From Thysanoteuthis rhombus (taxonomy: Eukaryota > Mollusca > Cephalopoda > Oegopsida > Thysanoteuthidae): 64,000 nt of DNA. This document shows positions 12,161-26,194 of the stretch, piece by piece. The first letter of the stretch is position 1. Each line of letters begins with the position of its first letter. Below the pieces are notes generated by a model that was given only the letters and a program-made list of their open reading frames with translations, was not told the DNA's origin and did no database searches. The stretch spans positions 53,131,412 to 53,195,411 of the forward strand of contig OY735206.1 in NCBI GenBank assembly GCA_963457665.1, in the 5' to 3' direction. A program made the translations under genes and the position numbers.

Positions 12161-15100
12161 AGAAAATTTAACATTTCCCTAAGGATTTGAAATCACGACT
12201 GAGTGATTAGTAGGTGGCTCCCTTGCCAACTGAGAAAAACTCACAGGTCTCATATATCTACGAATCAATTGTGTATATACATAATACAAATGTTGCAGTA
12301 ATCATCTTCAGTTGGAATAAAGGTGGGAATGGAGTTTGACCCAGCAGAGGCCAGGCTTGTCCAGCTTATATTCATAAGCACAGGTCACTCTCAAGGAAAA
12401 TGTGAACTCAATGTGTACCGTTTTTGAATAAGCTAACCATATGACAATGACAAGATATGGTGTAGTTAATGTGATTTCTGCTGGGAAGGCAAAACGATTT
12501 GCTGCAACTCTTCAGGACCATCAAACAATGATTTGTGCTTTTTACTCCGGAATGTTTCCCTCCTTTGTAAAAATCTATTGTCACTGATATAGCAATTGGA
12601 TTTTCGGTAGATTTGAAACATCTTTTAGTAGCCTCAACAAGGACCTCTAGATTGTGTCTAGCTCTTGAGAGAATGTTTCCAACAAGGTAAGATCTGCTTG
12701 AGGCTAGCAGTCAAATCTTTGACTCCCACAATGTGTGGTTAGCTAGCCTATGAGGGTGACCCTAGGGTCCCTGTTGCCTCGGGCAAGTTGAACTTTGGCA
12801 CATTTTGAAGTATAGGGTTATTCATGTTTTATAGTGAGAAAAATGAATATACAGAAATAAAAAGTTCATTGCAATAATCAAGTAAAAGAAAACAGTTGTG
12901 TCACAGCATGAGAGTTTCACATCATTTGATGAACAGATGTATGATTATTTCACAAGAGTGTCCATTCACATTAATGACAAATAATTATCTTTACATATTC
13001 TCTTTAGAATAGTAATTTGTTTTTGTTACAAACAAATGCCAATATTTTTTGGTGTTAATACCAGATAAACTAGCAAGACATATTGTATTATAGATAGCAA
13101 GCATGGCCCAGAAATTCCCTTGCTGTTTCACCTAACCCCATCTATCTACCCTTACAGGCACCAGGTATTGTGAGCACTATCTCACCAAACTAGCTGAGCC
13201 TGAGTTTGTCGCCAGTCACAAGAATTTCCTTTGATAATTTTTTAGTTTCATCAGTATTTATCTGTCAGATATTCCTGTGAAATCTGACTTCACATCAGGG
13301 AATTTAATTATTTTGACCTTTTTCATTCTATTTAATTCATTCATTCATTTTCTGTTTCGTATTCGGACACAACAGGCACTCCCAGCACTTGCTACCAGCC
13401 GGTGTTGCTGTTGGCCATGCCTGCAGAGCCAGCTCAAGCTAAGATGTCTGCTCAGCTCAAGGTGGAAAATATCTAGCATCCTATCTAGTCCTTAAAGTCT
13501 CAGTGGACCCGCAGCATTGTGGACGGTAACAAACTCCTTTACTAGCTGTCACTTTCTCTATCCTGTAATACTGATCTAAAGCTGTTGAAGTAGATATCTG
13601 CTACAGAGCAAGAAAAATACTCAATACATAGGGAATTGAAAGTCCCAAAGGTAGAATGTTTTAACTCTAGATTAAGGATCATCATTATGTATTGTTTTTT
13701 TGGACTAGTTTCCTTATCTTGATTTATCTTTTAAGCACAATGTTTGGGCCATAGCACTCAATGGCATTCTTCAGATGGATATCATAACTGTTTTGATATG
13801 GAAACAGATTTTTCAAAAAATTCGAGTTACCTCCCTTACACCAATAAACACATTCACGAATGTTGACTTCATTAGGAAAACAGAAGTTAACCCCAACTTA
13901 CTGTTTACCCAAGAACGGAGGCGGGGGTTAATTACCCAATTTTCTTCACTTCCGACATGGCTGACTTTACACTCAGCAATTTTTAAAAAATTTTGAAAAA
14001 CCCCAAAGCCAATGGCACCAGCTTCGGACACCGACATAATTATGATATCGAAAACAGTCGGTCAGCAACTTTGTTATGACCTTGGAATTTCTCCCAACCA
14101 AAATTAGACAGTGGGATAAGGATGATCCCTCCAAATGTTTCAATGGCACCCTCCCCCACCTCAGGATTCTACAACATCCCCAGTTACACTGAAGAAGACT
14201 GTAGGATATAATAGCCGAAATGTGTTCAAAAGATGAACCAAGATGAGGACAAAAATCCTATATAGAATGTATCAAGTTCGCAAAATTGAGGCATTCCATA
14301 TGAAGACAGAAGAAAGCATAAAAAATATTGGATCATTTAGAATTCTGAAAAATAAAAGTAGTGTTGTTTTGTTCAGTCTTGTAGACTCTTCATAGAGTAT
14401 AGGGCGGCTTTGTAATACCTTCTCGCAACTTAAACCGCAAAGAAAAAAAATAAAATAAAATAAAAATAGTTCAAAATACTTTATTTCCATTCTGAATAAA
14501 GGGAGAAAAGAATTGAAACGAATAAGTGTCAGAAAAGCAGTTTTAGTATTCATTTTATTAAGAAAAGAAAAAAAAAATTAATCTTTTCACAAATTTTGAA
14601 ATTTCTAGAAATAATTTTTTCTTCTTCAATTTACTCAGGGTTCTGTTAGGAAAAATAAATTTGTTAGAAACAAGTTTCTTTCATTTGGTTGATTTATATG
14701 ATTTAAAAAAAAAAAATAAATAAATAAAAAAAAAAAAATTAAAAAATTTAAACCCCTCAAATTTTGTAATCAGCCGATTCAGTTAGTGTCTATATATCTG
14801 GTGATATTTTTGTCATTTTGCAATACATAAGTGTCTGATCATTGATTCCTTTTAGCCATTAGACCAGTGTGAGAACCATGACAAAGACTGCGAATAACTT
14901 CCAGTGATACTTGATTATATGGATCTGTTGGGGGGAAAAAAAAAAAAAAAAAAAAAAGTGTGTATAATGCAGGTTTGAAGACGGTAAACAAGGAATGTTT
15001 CTCTAATCATTCAGTTGACTTGTTTGTTTATATACAAAGGAATGTGTGTGAGGATCCAGTGAGTGTAAATATAGTCCAAATGTTTGCGATCAAAAACACT

Positions 15101-15814
15101 TTCCACCATCCTTATTGCTATTATGAAAATCAGAGGAGACCACGGTTGTTGTATATTCTCCAGTTTGAGAACTCTGAATCCATTCATTATGAGTCCACGT
15201 AGATGGATACTTGCGAGTAAACATGGAGAAAAATAAAAAAAAAAATTGACTAGAAAATTTGAAATAACTCTAGAACATTACTTGTTTATTGTCTTTAATC
15301 AAACCTGCATAAAATGAAAAATTACTGCCCAAATACAACACACAAACACACACACATATATATATATGACACAGATGAAAGCTGTCAGTCGTTTCCTTGG
15401 CTTTCAGTACCTATATCACACAACTCAAAAGATAAAGGTTTCTGATTGGATCATTGAAAGAAATTATTTGGATGAACAAGATATCTTTTAGAACTGAATT
15501 AACAGTCTTCTCACAAAAAAAAAAGAAAACATTATTTTTAGAACAGTCTGTATATGCATTTGTTATACAAATGTCTTTGAAATTGCAAGTTTATCACTTG
15601 TTCCTTCTTGATTAATGGTTTCCACAAGCTATGATCAAAGTAGGTGTCCGTGCTCCCTCAGAACAAGATTTCAACAACATTCCATAATTTAATAGACACC
15701 CAGGTATCCTGGAGGGTGTGCAAACAACATAGAAGAGGGAATTAGTCCAGACAGACCACACACTATGATTAAAAACACCTTGTCTTACACAATTCAGACA
15801 AGAAAAATGGGTCT

Positions 15815-15820
15815 TTTATT
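15815..15820 (-). terminator. Possible polyadenylation signal AATAAA of the EGF/7TM/RING-CH gene
   Basis: TTTATT on the plus strand reads AATAAA on the minus strand, about 280 bases past the stop codon at 16100-16102. In AT-rich DNA this hexamer is frequent, so support is weak. Confidence 0.3.
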
Positions 15821-16099
15821 AATTTCTCGTGAAGAATGTGAGAAATAAACAAATCTTTAGGATTTTCCTTTTTTTCCAGGAATATTTTTAAGGTTCAAAT
15901 ACATCTCAGATGTTATAAGTCTCAGGAGAGTTTTGCTCAAATCAGATTTTACTGAAGTCTTATCAAAATATATTGATCTGCCCAGAAGAGATCATCATCA
16001 TCATCACCTTTGCTTCACAACCTGTTTTAAACTTGTGGACATGAAGATTATGAAGTTCTTGTTTGTTAGCTTTCGACTAGAGCAACTGTTTTCTGAACA

Positions 16100-16252
16100 T
16101 TACTGCATGCAGCAAAAGCTTTTTGTTCTGTTTGATCAAGAACTGGATTCTGGTTATCTGGACCAAATGGTAAAATCAATCTTCTTCCAATGATGCTTAC
16201 AGAAGAGAGTCGTCCACGTTTGTACATATTTATGGCACTGACAGTTAGGATC
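16100..16252 (-). CDS. EGF/7TM/RING-CH gene, last coding exon
   Basis: Follows TTTTCTTACAG. Its first base completes a lysine codon, then ILTVSAINMYKRGRLSSVSI, a polar tail, and TAA at 16100-16102. The tail carries basic and serine residues, as expected for a cytosolic C-terminus after a last membrane pass. Confidence 0.75.
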
Positions 16253-17324
16253 CTGTAAGAAAAGAATAGGATTTTGAAACATGATGTAAGCTTTTAATTC
16301 ATTATTTGGTCAATACAAACATTTATATACATATTAAAAGAAAAGAAGAAGAGAGGAGAAGAAGAAGAGAGGAGAAAAAGAAGAGAGGAGAAAAAGAAGA
16401 GAGGAGAAGAGGAAAAGAGGAGAAGAGGAAAAGAGGAGAAGAGGAAAAGAGGAGAAGAGGAAAAGAGGAGAAGAGGAAAAGAGGAGAAGAGGAAAAGAGA
16501 GCGAGAGAAGAGGAAAAGAGAGCGAGAGAAGAGGAAAAGAGAGCGAGAGAAGAGGAAAAGAGAGCGAGAGAAGAGGAAAAGAGAGCGAGAGAAGAGGAAA
16601 AGAGAGCGAGAGAAGAGGAAAAGAGAGCGAGAGAAGAGGAAAAGAGAGCGAGAGAAGAGGAAAAGAGAGCGAGAGAAGAGGAAAAGAGAGCGAGAGAAGA
16701 GGAAAAGAGAGCGAGAGAAGAGGAAAAGAGAGCGAGAGAAGAGGAAAAGAGAGCGAGAGAAGAGGAAAAGAGAGCGAGAGAAGAGGAAAAGAGAGCGAGA
16801 GAAGAGGAAAAGAGAGCGAGAGAAGAGGAAAAGAGAGCGAGAGAAGAGGAAAAGAGAGCGAGAGAAGAGGAANNNNNNNNNNNNNNNNNNNNNNNNNNNN
16901 NNNNNNNNNNNNNNNNNNNNNNNNNNNNNNNNNNNNNNNNNNNNNNNNNNNNNNNNNNNNNNNNNNNNNNNNNNNNNNNNNNNNNNNNNNNNNNNNNNNN
17001 NNNNNNNNNNNNNNNNNNNNNNNNNNNNNNNNNNNNNNNNNNNNNNNNNNNNNNNNNNNNNNNNNNNNNNNNACTATTTCTATAAAAAGGTGAACTTACT
17101 TGATGCAAATCAGTTCAAGAATCGCAGTAAAACAAAAGCCAAGACCTGCACATACGTTTTGGTTAATTCGTGGACAACAGCATAGGCGCCGAAGGGACAA
17201 CCGATCATTGCAATAAGAATGCAAGAACAAGGATCCAATGACGGAACTTTGTGCCTTTCGGTAGCCAGTATTGGCATTCCTGAAGTGAGTACTGAAGAGA
17301 AGAAAACCAGAAATATAGCACAAG

Positions 17325-17364
<40 letters not shown>

Positions 17365-20041
17365 AAGCAAAAAAAGGTCAATGTAACAGCATTTTGTGGC
17401 TTCAGCTCATTGCTGGACATGGCACCAGACTACAGTGCATTTTGCCCGGTGGTCAAACATGGCACCAGATTGTTGTGGCACCAGACTACAGTGCATTTTG
17501 CCCGGTGGTCAAACATGGCACCAGATTGTTGTGGCTCTAGATCAGTGGTTTAACATGGCACCCAACTTGTGTGTCCAACACATTATCATTAGTAGCATCA
17601 TGTAATTGCCAGAGACTCACAAAAGCAAAGTAAAATTTCAGCACCCTGAAATATATCCTCCTTTAGCTATCATTTCCTACTTATCTATTTCTAAGCTTTA
17701 AATCAAGGCACTTGAACAACACTTGTGTTAATTATTCATCTAGCTAAAATAAACATACAGACTCATTCTTCTCTGCAAAACAAATGTCAATCTTTGCTAG
17801 GAGTATGTTTAGGATCACAGTTATTGATATTTTCTGAGTATATAATTAACCACATATTAGCTATGTATTTATGTGTGTCCGCTAGGGGGTGCAAACGGGA
17901 CATTTGCCCTTCCCTGTATCAGGCTTTCTCACAGATGTTGAGGGATTTGAAAATTGGAACCTCATAAAGGCCAGGGATGAAGAGGATACTAAGAACAGTA
18001 ACAGCTTAGGCACTCCTCAATCTCTTTCACCTGAAAGCCAATAGCTGGATATATCTTTATGCTCATACCCACACCCTGGATATATCCCTCTTGCCAAAAA
18101 ATGGCAAGGGACACCCATGCCTGTATCATCAATAAGCATATAACTTTAATGCAATTGAGAATGAATAGTACATTTACTTGAAGTCAAAAAGTATGTAAAT
18201 TTCAAGACAAAAATAAGTATTAATATAGCGGAGAAAAATTCTAAGGAAAACTGATACTTACTTTCTGGAGGCAAACCCTACACTTGGCATTCTCCGCTGT
18301 GGTAGCACTCTGGAGAAAAAGAAAAAAAAGAATGATTTAAACCAGAACTGAAAATCTTTTCAAGAAAATTGAGGTTAAGAGAAAATACCTAGCCTCAGTT
18401 AAACATGTAGCATCAGGCACAGGGGTTGGGGTTGAAAGGGGTCTGGACCCTCTTCTGCTCAGGTAAACTACAATTAATATTGGAAAGAAAAAAAAATTCC
18501 AAGAAATTTTATGAATAAAAAATTTTTTATTCTTAATTTTTTTTTTTAAATTAAAAAAAATCCCAAGTAATCAAATTAACCTTAACGAAAATTTATTATC
18601 GTTTTTCTTCTAATATTATGTTTTTCCTCTGTTTTATTTTATATGATTTTTTTCATTTATGGGTTCTGTGGTAAATTTCTTTGATTTTTTTTTTTTTTAC
18701 TCTTCTGTCAATTTTAGTGAAAAAACACCATGTCGCAAATGTAAGTGAAAAATGCCAGATCATGTTACTTGTTTCCTTTTTCCACATATTTATTTGTAAA
18801 AATAGTTTTTTTCTACCTGGACACCACCCTGCTCAAGACCCTGAATTCAATCCTGAACATAGCAATTTTTAAACAGTCTAACATTTAAGCTTTTGATACT
18901 GTCAATCTTGACCATGTATTTATATATTAGTATGAAATAAGCCCTCGCATATTTCAAACAAACTTTTATGGACATAGCACAATTAGTAAGAGAGCCAATA
19001 CCAGTTGATTGGTTGCAATTCCAAATCATAGTAGGCCAATGTTAATCTTAGGATATCGGTATGTTTTTTTAACATTAGTAGACGAACAGTTTACTCCCCG
19101 AAATTTGGTGAGGATTGTCCTTGTTCTTGTAATGGCAGAAAAACAAAGTCAACTCCAGACTTGGACTAGAGTTTTACAAAAGATCCCTGTACAATCTATT
19201 ATATATCTATTATATAATTGACTTTGCAACTAGTTAATTCACAATAATTCTCTGTTGAAAATATTAGTTGCACAATAGTACTTTACACAGTATATATATA
19301 TGTTTGTATTGTGGATATGAAGTAATTTGAAAAAATGTAGATGAAAATAAACCAAGAGACAGACCTGCAAACTGAAGTATGCTCAACCTTACATGGAGAG
19401 ATCACAAGACAGTGCAGTATATAAGGAAGAAAACGGGTGTCCATGACATCATGGAAACTATCAAAGAACTCAAATGATAATGGGCAGGCCATGTTGCAAG
19501 AATGAAAGACAACCAATGGACATCACGTCCCACAACATAGATCCCCAGATATCACATAAAAAAACCGAGGCCAACAGAACACAAGATGGAGAGATGAACT
19601 GGGCAGATTCAGGAAATACTGGCTCCGTGGCGCCCATGATAGAGAATTGTGGCGAATCTTGGGGAAGGTCTATGTCCAACGACGGACGTTAAGACTGAGG
19701 ATGATGATGATGAAAATCACAATTGGATGGTGAAGAGGAAAACTCAAGAGATAGGTGTTACATCTCAAAATTTTTTATCATTATTCTGTGGATGTAGTCT
19801 GATGCATTTCAAGGTGGGGGGGGGCAGCCATTTTTTTTAAGAAAAAACCTCTTCAGCATCAAAATGAAAACAGCATATTTTCTGTGTGAACCACCGCAAA
19901 AAATTTTCTTTGAAAAAGATGGCTGGCCCCTGTTAAAATGCATTAAACTATGCCCATGAAATAATAAAAAATTTTGAGATTTAATGCCTACTTCTCGAGT
20001 TTTTCCCTTCACCTCCTAATTGTCATTTTCATCTTTCTCTC

Positions 20042-20091
<50 letters not shown>

Positions 20092-22260
20092 GTGCTACCC
20101 AAAAGTTCAGGGCATTTTCATAATGCCTAATAACCAAATGTATTATAGATTTGGCCATTACCTTTCGCGAGCCAACATGTAACCATCAAATGAGATTATT
20201 CATCGAGAGGATCAAGGGAGGGATTTTCCACTCCACCTGTCTGAACATTGAGTGCCCCTCCCCAGTAGCCTAACAGGTCAAGATGGCGAAGGCAGCAGCC
20301 AAGCAGTAGATTGTCTCCCCCTCCCCAAAGTAGCCTTCACTAAGAAGGACTACCTTCCAAAGCAGGAAGGCTCCATCTACCCTGCAATTTTACCCACAGC
20401 ACTGGGGGCCGGGAAGTGGATTCACACCTTTCCCATGGGTATTAGTATGGAGTGATCACAAACTACCACAGCCAGATTTTGAACTCTGGTCACTTCAAGT
20501 CAGGCCAACTTTGCGCTATCCTGGGTAGCACCATTCCATATATTGCTGATAAATTGCACCCTGTACGGACGTCATTGCAATAGATTTACCTCTACAAGCC
20601 ATTTGCGGAGACATTCATGGTGTACAGCAGACATATCTCCCTTGCAGTTACAAGCCTGGATAAGAGGACCAGCTCTGAGGTTGTCAGCATCATAACATAT
20701 CCAGCACAAATAATTCTGGGATGCATCAACAGCTGAAAGATGAGAGGAATATATCATTTAAAATATCTGAATTCACACTTTTATATTAGTAATGCACTGG
20801 AAAAAAAAAAAAGTTGTCTAATTTCTGTCAGTAGCATACATTATTGAACCCACCAACATAGCATTCTTTTCACACCTTAGCTAATGTTGGATAAAACTCA
20901 CAACTAAACACCTATTTTTCTTTTTTGATAGAAGTTTAGCAAAAATTCAATCGAAGATCTCTACCATCATCTTTATAATAATATGCGTGATTAGACCCTA
21001 TCTATCACATTTATAGTATCAGTAGCAGCCATCAGCTCCTTTCCTACCTTATTTAAATACCTTTCTTTTCCCCCCTCCACTATTCCTACTCTCTTCTCGA
21101 ACTATCTATATTCTCCCCTCTCAGCCTCTAATTGGACTTTTTCTCTCTTGAGCCATACTTCAGCAGTCTATAAACCAACTGTCTACCTTCTCATGGATCT
21201 AACCCTTCCTACCATGTCTGTTACACTCATAGCATCACTAGCAGCCTGGCCTGTTATTTGTGCACTTACATTGAATGGCAGCTACGCAACAGGACAATGA
21301 CTAGTATAAAATGATTTTATTCCATTTGTGATATTAAATCACAATCATCATTTAGAACTGTTAACCTTGTCGATAAAATGAAGCAAAAATAGAAAATGTG
21401 GATTTATACTTACTGAGTGTCTGATCAATTGTATTATAATTTCTGTGCCGATCTTTTGCAGAATTCACCGGTTCCCCTTCTAAATCCTGATCACTTTTGA
21501 ATGATTGAAAGATATTTTTGGGGTTCAGGACCCACAACTGTTCTGGGCTGTAGAGAGAATGAAACAAAGAGATTTGGATTTAATGATGATTAACATTTTT
21601 TATGATGTAAAAGCCATATTTTAACTGAGTTCAATTCAATCTGACAACTTTGGTACCTAGACACAGAAAATGTTAGAATACAGAAATCTTTTTTATACTA
21701 TTACATATTAATTTTTAGTGGTTTATCGATTTTTTAACGAATAGTGCAAAAAAAAAAAAAAAAAAAGATATCTTTTTGATAAAAATTATATAACAATAGA
21801 AAATCATTTGTTTGCTTATGCTTTTTATTCGGCAGCATCGGAAATAATTTAGAAGATTCAGAGAAAAAAAAGTTAATGAATACATACCTAATTTCAAGCT
21901 AAAATAAACATCACAAATTGTTAAATTTATAGTTCTTCAATTCAGTTTCAAACTGCAATTAGTTTTATTTTCACATTTGGTTTAATTATATATTACTAGA
22001 TGATAAAAAAATTTTTAAAAATGGTAAAGAAAAACTACTGACTCGATAATAAGCATTGAATTAAGAAGGGAAAAGCACAGAAATCAAATGAATTAATTTT
22101 AAAATGATTGAACAGTCATGAACAAGAAATTTCAGATCACTTGGCTGACGGTTTCAGTGGGTTTTATATCTTCCTCAGAATGAACTATTGGCTGAACTGA
22201 GATTCCAATTTGCATATGTCAGTTCTTTCAGTGAAAGCCCACCAGAAAGACATGTAACCA

Positions 22261-22291
<31 letters not shown>

Positions 22292-25200
22292 TTTTTAAAT
22301 CTTTTTTTCTAGTACAGATAGTATTCATTAAATTATGTCTTTCAAGAATAGCATATATTGCTTAATGCCGGAATTTAAGTGTCTCGGTAGACTTTTTAAA
22401 GGGATATACATATCCTAGCAGTCATAGAAACCTTGGGATATAAGATGTCCTAGGAGTCCTGAAAGGGTTAAGTTGATTCCAATTTTACTTTTTCAGATTA
22501 AAAATCAAAGATATTTTTGTCAGACAGATCAACACTAAATGCATCTGAGACATCTTTCTAACGCAACACCCTGAATACTCACCTGGTTTATTGATTGGTG
22601 AAGCTACCACTGGATGCAACTGAATTGCAATAAAATTTGGCAGAAGTAGATAGGGTCAGGCCGTATCCTGCTGTGCAGGCCCATGACGTGTGTAAAAAAA
22701 AAAAAAAGAAAAAAAAAGAAAAAAAAGAAAAAAAAAAAAAGAAAAAAGAAACCCAATAAAACAAGGTACTCCACTTACCTGCAACAATTCCATAGAACGC
22801 AAGGGAACCAAAGAGACACACCAAACTCAATTATTCGAAATCCAATGTCATAAATATTATGACTGATAACTGGTAGCCTGCAAACAAATTAAAATAAAAA
22901 CAGGTCTGGTTAGTCACTCAATAGAAAGCATCATGTAACCATTGTCTTTTGACAGCATTTCATGTTGGTGATGACTAAAAAATGTCTGAATCTAAAAAAA
23001 AACAAAAAAAAAAAAAACAAAACCCAAGCCCAAATGCAACCCAAACTAAAAGGACCAATTTACCATAAATTTTCATTGTAAAATGAACCTCCCACTAAAA
23101 ACCTATCAAGGGAAGGGGTTAACAAAAAATAGACATAATGAGGAGTGAATTTTAAAATTTTCAAGCCCAACCGGTGCTGTCTGTGACATGATATATATAC
23201 ATAGGTTCATTCAGTTTTTAAGCTGGTATGGCGGTGTTGGCAGTTTTCATTGATAGCCTCTAATCAATGATTATTTAAAGCCTTATAACTTATTTCATTT
23301 TCTTCACTACAAGAGAATAAAGCTATAAATTTCAAGGCTATAAAACAGCCCTTCTAAAACAGGGTTCTGTGAGAGGGTTGCAGGAGAGTTGCATGAAGAC
23401 TTTATGTATGTGTGAAAAAAAAAAACAAAAAAAAAACCCAAACTTCTGCTATAGTCAACCCCAAATTCACTATTTGTACAGCAGAAAACAAGCCCAAGTT
23501 CCAACCTAAATAGGTACAACTTACAAATCATACGTAAATCAGTGTAGAAAATTATTTTATGAATATATTGTTAATAAATCTCCAAAATTCATTTTCATTA
23601 ATCAAGAACATCTTTGGAAAAAAAAAAAAAAAAAAATATGACTTCTGGCTACTTCTTACTTTTGCAGACTATTCCAAGTCCTACTTCTTGGACCTCAAGT
23701 ACCGTCCACTTTCTGTTAAGTGTTACGAAGGCCCTACCTCCAGTTGACATAACAGTACTTAATTGAACTTACTTGTCTCTCCAGAACTCTTTCAGGACAT
23801 CCGAGAGAAGGAAGAGTGCTGTGATTAACTGAAGAATGGCTTGAATGACAAGTCCGAGCCTGGACAAGTGTAGCTGACGTTGGTTAACAATGCGTTGCGA
23901 CTGAGCAAATGCTCCTCGCACCTACAACATACAATAATGCAAAACATAAAAACTTAGAAATAACATGCAGTACAAAAACAGAAAATGCAGCTTATACTTT
24001 CTATGAGTGTTAACATTTTAGCCCAACATAATAACATCAATGCTAAGAAATGCCAGTCTGAAACACTAATCACAACCAGTACAATTAGTAAAAATATACC
24101 AAAATGTCAAGGTACCTAGATGATATCACCATAAATATAACCATTGCTATGGTACATCACTACAGAAGATAAAGAATACAGCCTCAACAAAAAGTATGTC
24201 TGTAAAAAACTATAAATATACCCTATTAATGAAGTATGCTGGTCAATATCATCATGGGGACAACCAGTATGAATGTATGCCAATCTTAAGCACTATCATT
24301 ACAACCCAGTGTTTGGGCTGGGCAACATCTAGATAGATACATATCAATGTCAGAATACACGAATAATCCAAATCTAGCCACAGTGTTTGAGCCGGTCTGT
24401 TGTGGTCGTAGTGATTGGAAAATCATAATGTCACTGCATTAAAAATTTGATTAGAGTTCATAATGAAAAGGAAAATCTTATTTTAGGCGTTCTCATGAAT
24501 TAGCTTTTAAAATTTTCACCTCTTCAACTTTTCCTTGCAAAATTATATCAAAACAGTCGAATTATCAAATATATAATGAGCTTACCTTGAAGTAAACCTC
24601 CACACCATAAATGAGAAAGAATATGACTACAATGAACATCAAGAATGCAAACAGAGCATCAAAAATTTTGTTGACCAAGTCCTAGAAAAGAAAAGAAAAA
24701 ATAGATAAATAAAGAAATTAAGCAGAGGATAATCAGGTTATATCAAATATTTATTAATACTAGCTTAAAGGCCACCTTTGGTAGGCATTAAGCTAATTGA
24801 CAGGTCACTCCTTATTCATAGAATTTATATTTTAATTACCTGCTTTTTTGCAGGCGCATAGATAGATAACATCTTATTAGGCAGACAGTCATGTTTTTGC
24901 TCATCTCTCTATATTGACCAAAAGGCAAGTATACGCAACCCCTAAAAATTTCTTTCTGCTTCCCAATTTTTCTCTTCACAGTTACACTTTCCTTGAAATA
25001 GACATGATTTTCTGACATGTCATAAAAATAGTCAGTTCCAAAATTGAGCAATGCATCAACCTCTTGGGCCCCTTGAACACACATGCAGATAATACGTATT
25101 CTTACCTGTAAACTTCAGCTAACATACAAAATGTTTTTATACCCATTTTGTTCAATTTCGTCAAAAATTTCAAATTGATAAGTGCCTACATTTTTGGATT

Positions 25201-26163
25201 TACAATTTCCACACCATGTAAGACAAACATGTCCACTCTAAGTAATGTGTAACAGCAAAATGAAGATGCATGTGAATTGGAACTTTCAAGAGTTGTTTAT
25301 GCTTGCCTATTGCTCAATATATAGTGTGCACTGTGGTTCGACTCACAAGTCCAGTCTCAATATCCAATAGCCACACTTTATATTTAAGTTTTCTATTAGT
25401 TCTTGTAATGATTCAAATGTTTTCTATATTTTTTGCTAAACAAAATTCATTGAATTGAAAAAAAAAAAAAAAAAAAAAAATCCAAAAAAAATCTATATAC
25501 TTGCACATCTAAACATGGGTTGAGTACCCCTCATCCAAAACTCAAAAAACTACAGTGTTCCAAATGCAAAAAATTTAAAAAGCCAATGCTATGTCTGGAT
25601 ATGAAAAAATTTCAACAAAAATAAATAAATAAATAAATTAGATAGATTGATAGATAAATAAATAAATAAAACAGCTTTTAAAAAAATTTTTTTCTTCTTT
25701 CATTTCCACCACAACAGAAAAACTGTTTTTAGTACATTCTCTAATTGATGGGAGATAAACCTGTTGAAAAATCAAAGACTACAGTCTTCACTTCATAGGC
25801 CCCCAGAATATCTCATTATGTATGTGTGAATATTCCCAAAAATTCTGAAATCCAAAGTTTTTCCGGTCCCAGAGATTTCAGATAAAGGGGCACACAACCT
25901 GCATAGATGAAAATTGTAGCTTACCAAATCATGGCGGTCACTAAAGATCGCCGTCAGGAAGAATCGAGCACCGAACAGTAGATAGATGAAACTATTAAAC
26001 ACCACGAATCCAACAAAAGACTTGCTGAGGAATCTTGGCCTCTCAAAAGGAATGTTCAAATGAAATGCCTGTGAAAGGAAAAATAGAAACATTATGACTC
26101 TTTCAAGATAAACAAGTGTTTCAAAAATGATTATTTCTGATATTGAAGTTTCAGAGGTATACA

Positions 26164-26194
<31 letters not shown>

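Larger units (their letters stand above)
10276..16099. other. Intergenic region between POLR3E and the EGF/7TM/RING-CH gene
   Basis: No gene can be supported. It holds poly-A runs (10658-10671, 14936-14957), a (TA)n tract near 10999, pieces of a dispersed repeat with the word GGAGTTGACTTT (about 10790-10930 and 12050-12160), a fragment with TGAAGAAGACTG...CGAAATGTGTT (14190-14230), and two exon-like stretches at 13159-13233 and 13377-13494 discussed in the findings. Confidence 0.5.

Noticed and set aside
16306..17108. Open frames of over 250 codons on both strands, rich in Arg/Glu/Lys or Ser/Leu
   Set aside because: They arise from the 16/21-bp GA-rich array and run through the N gap.
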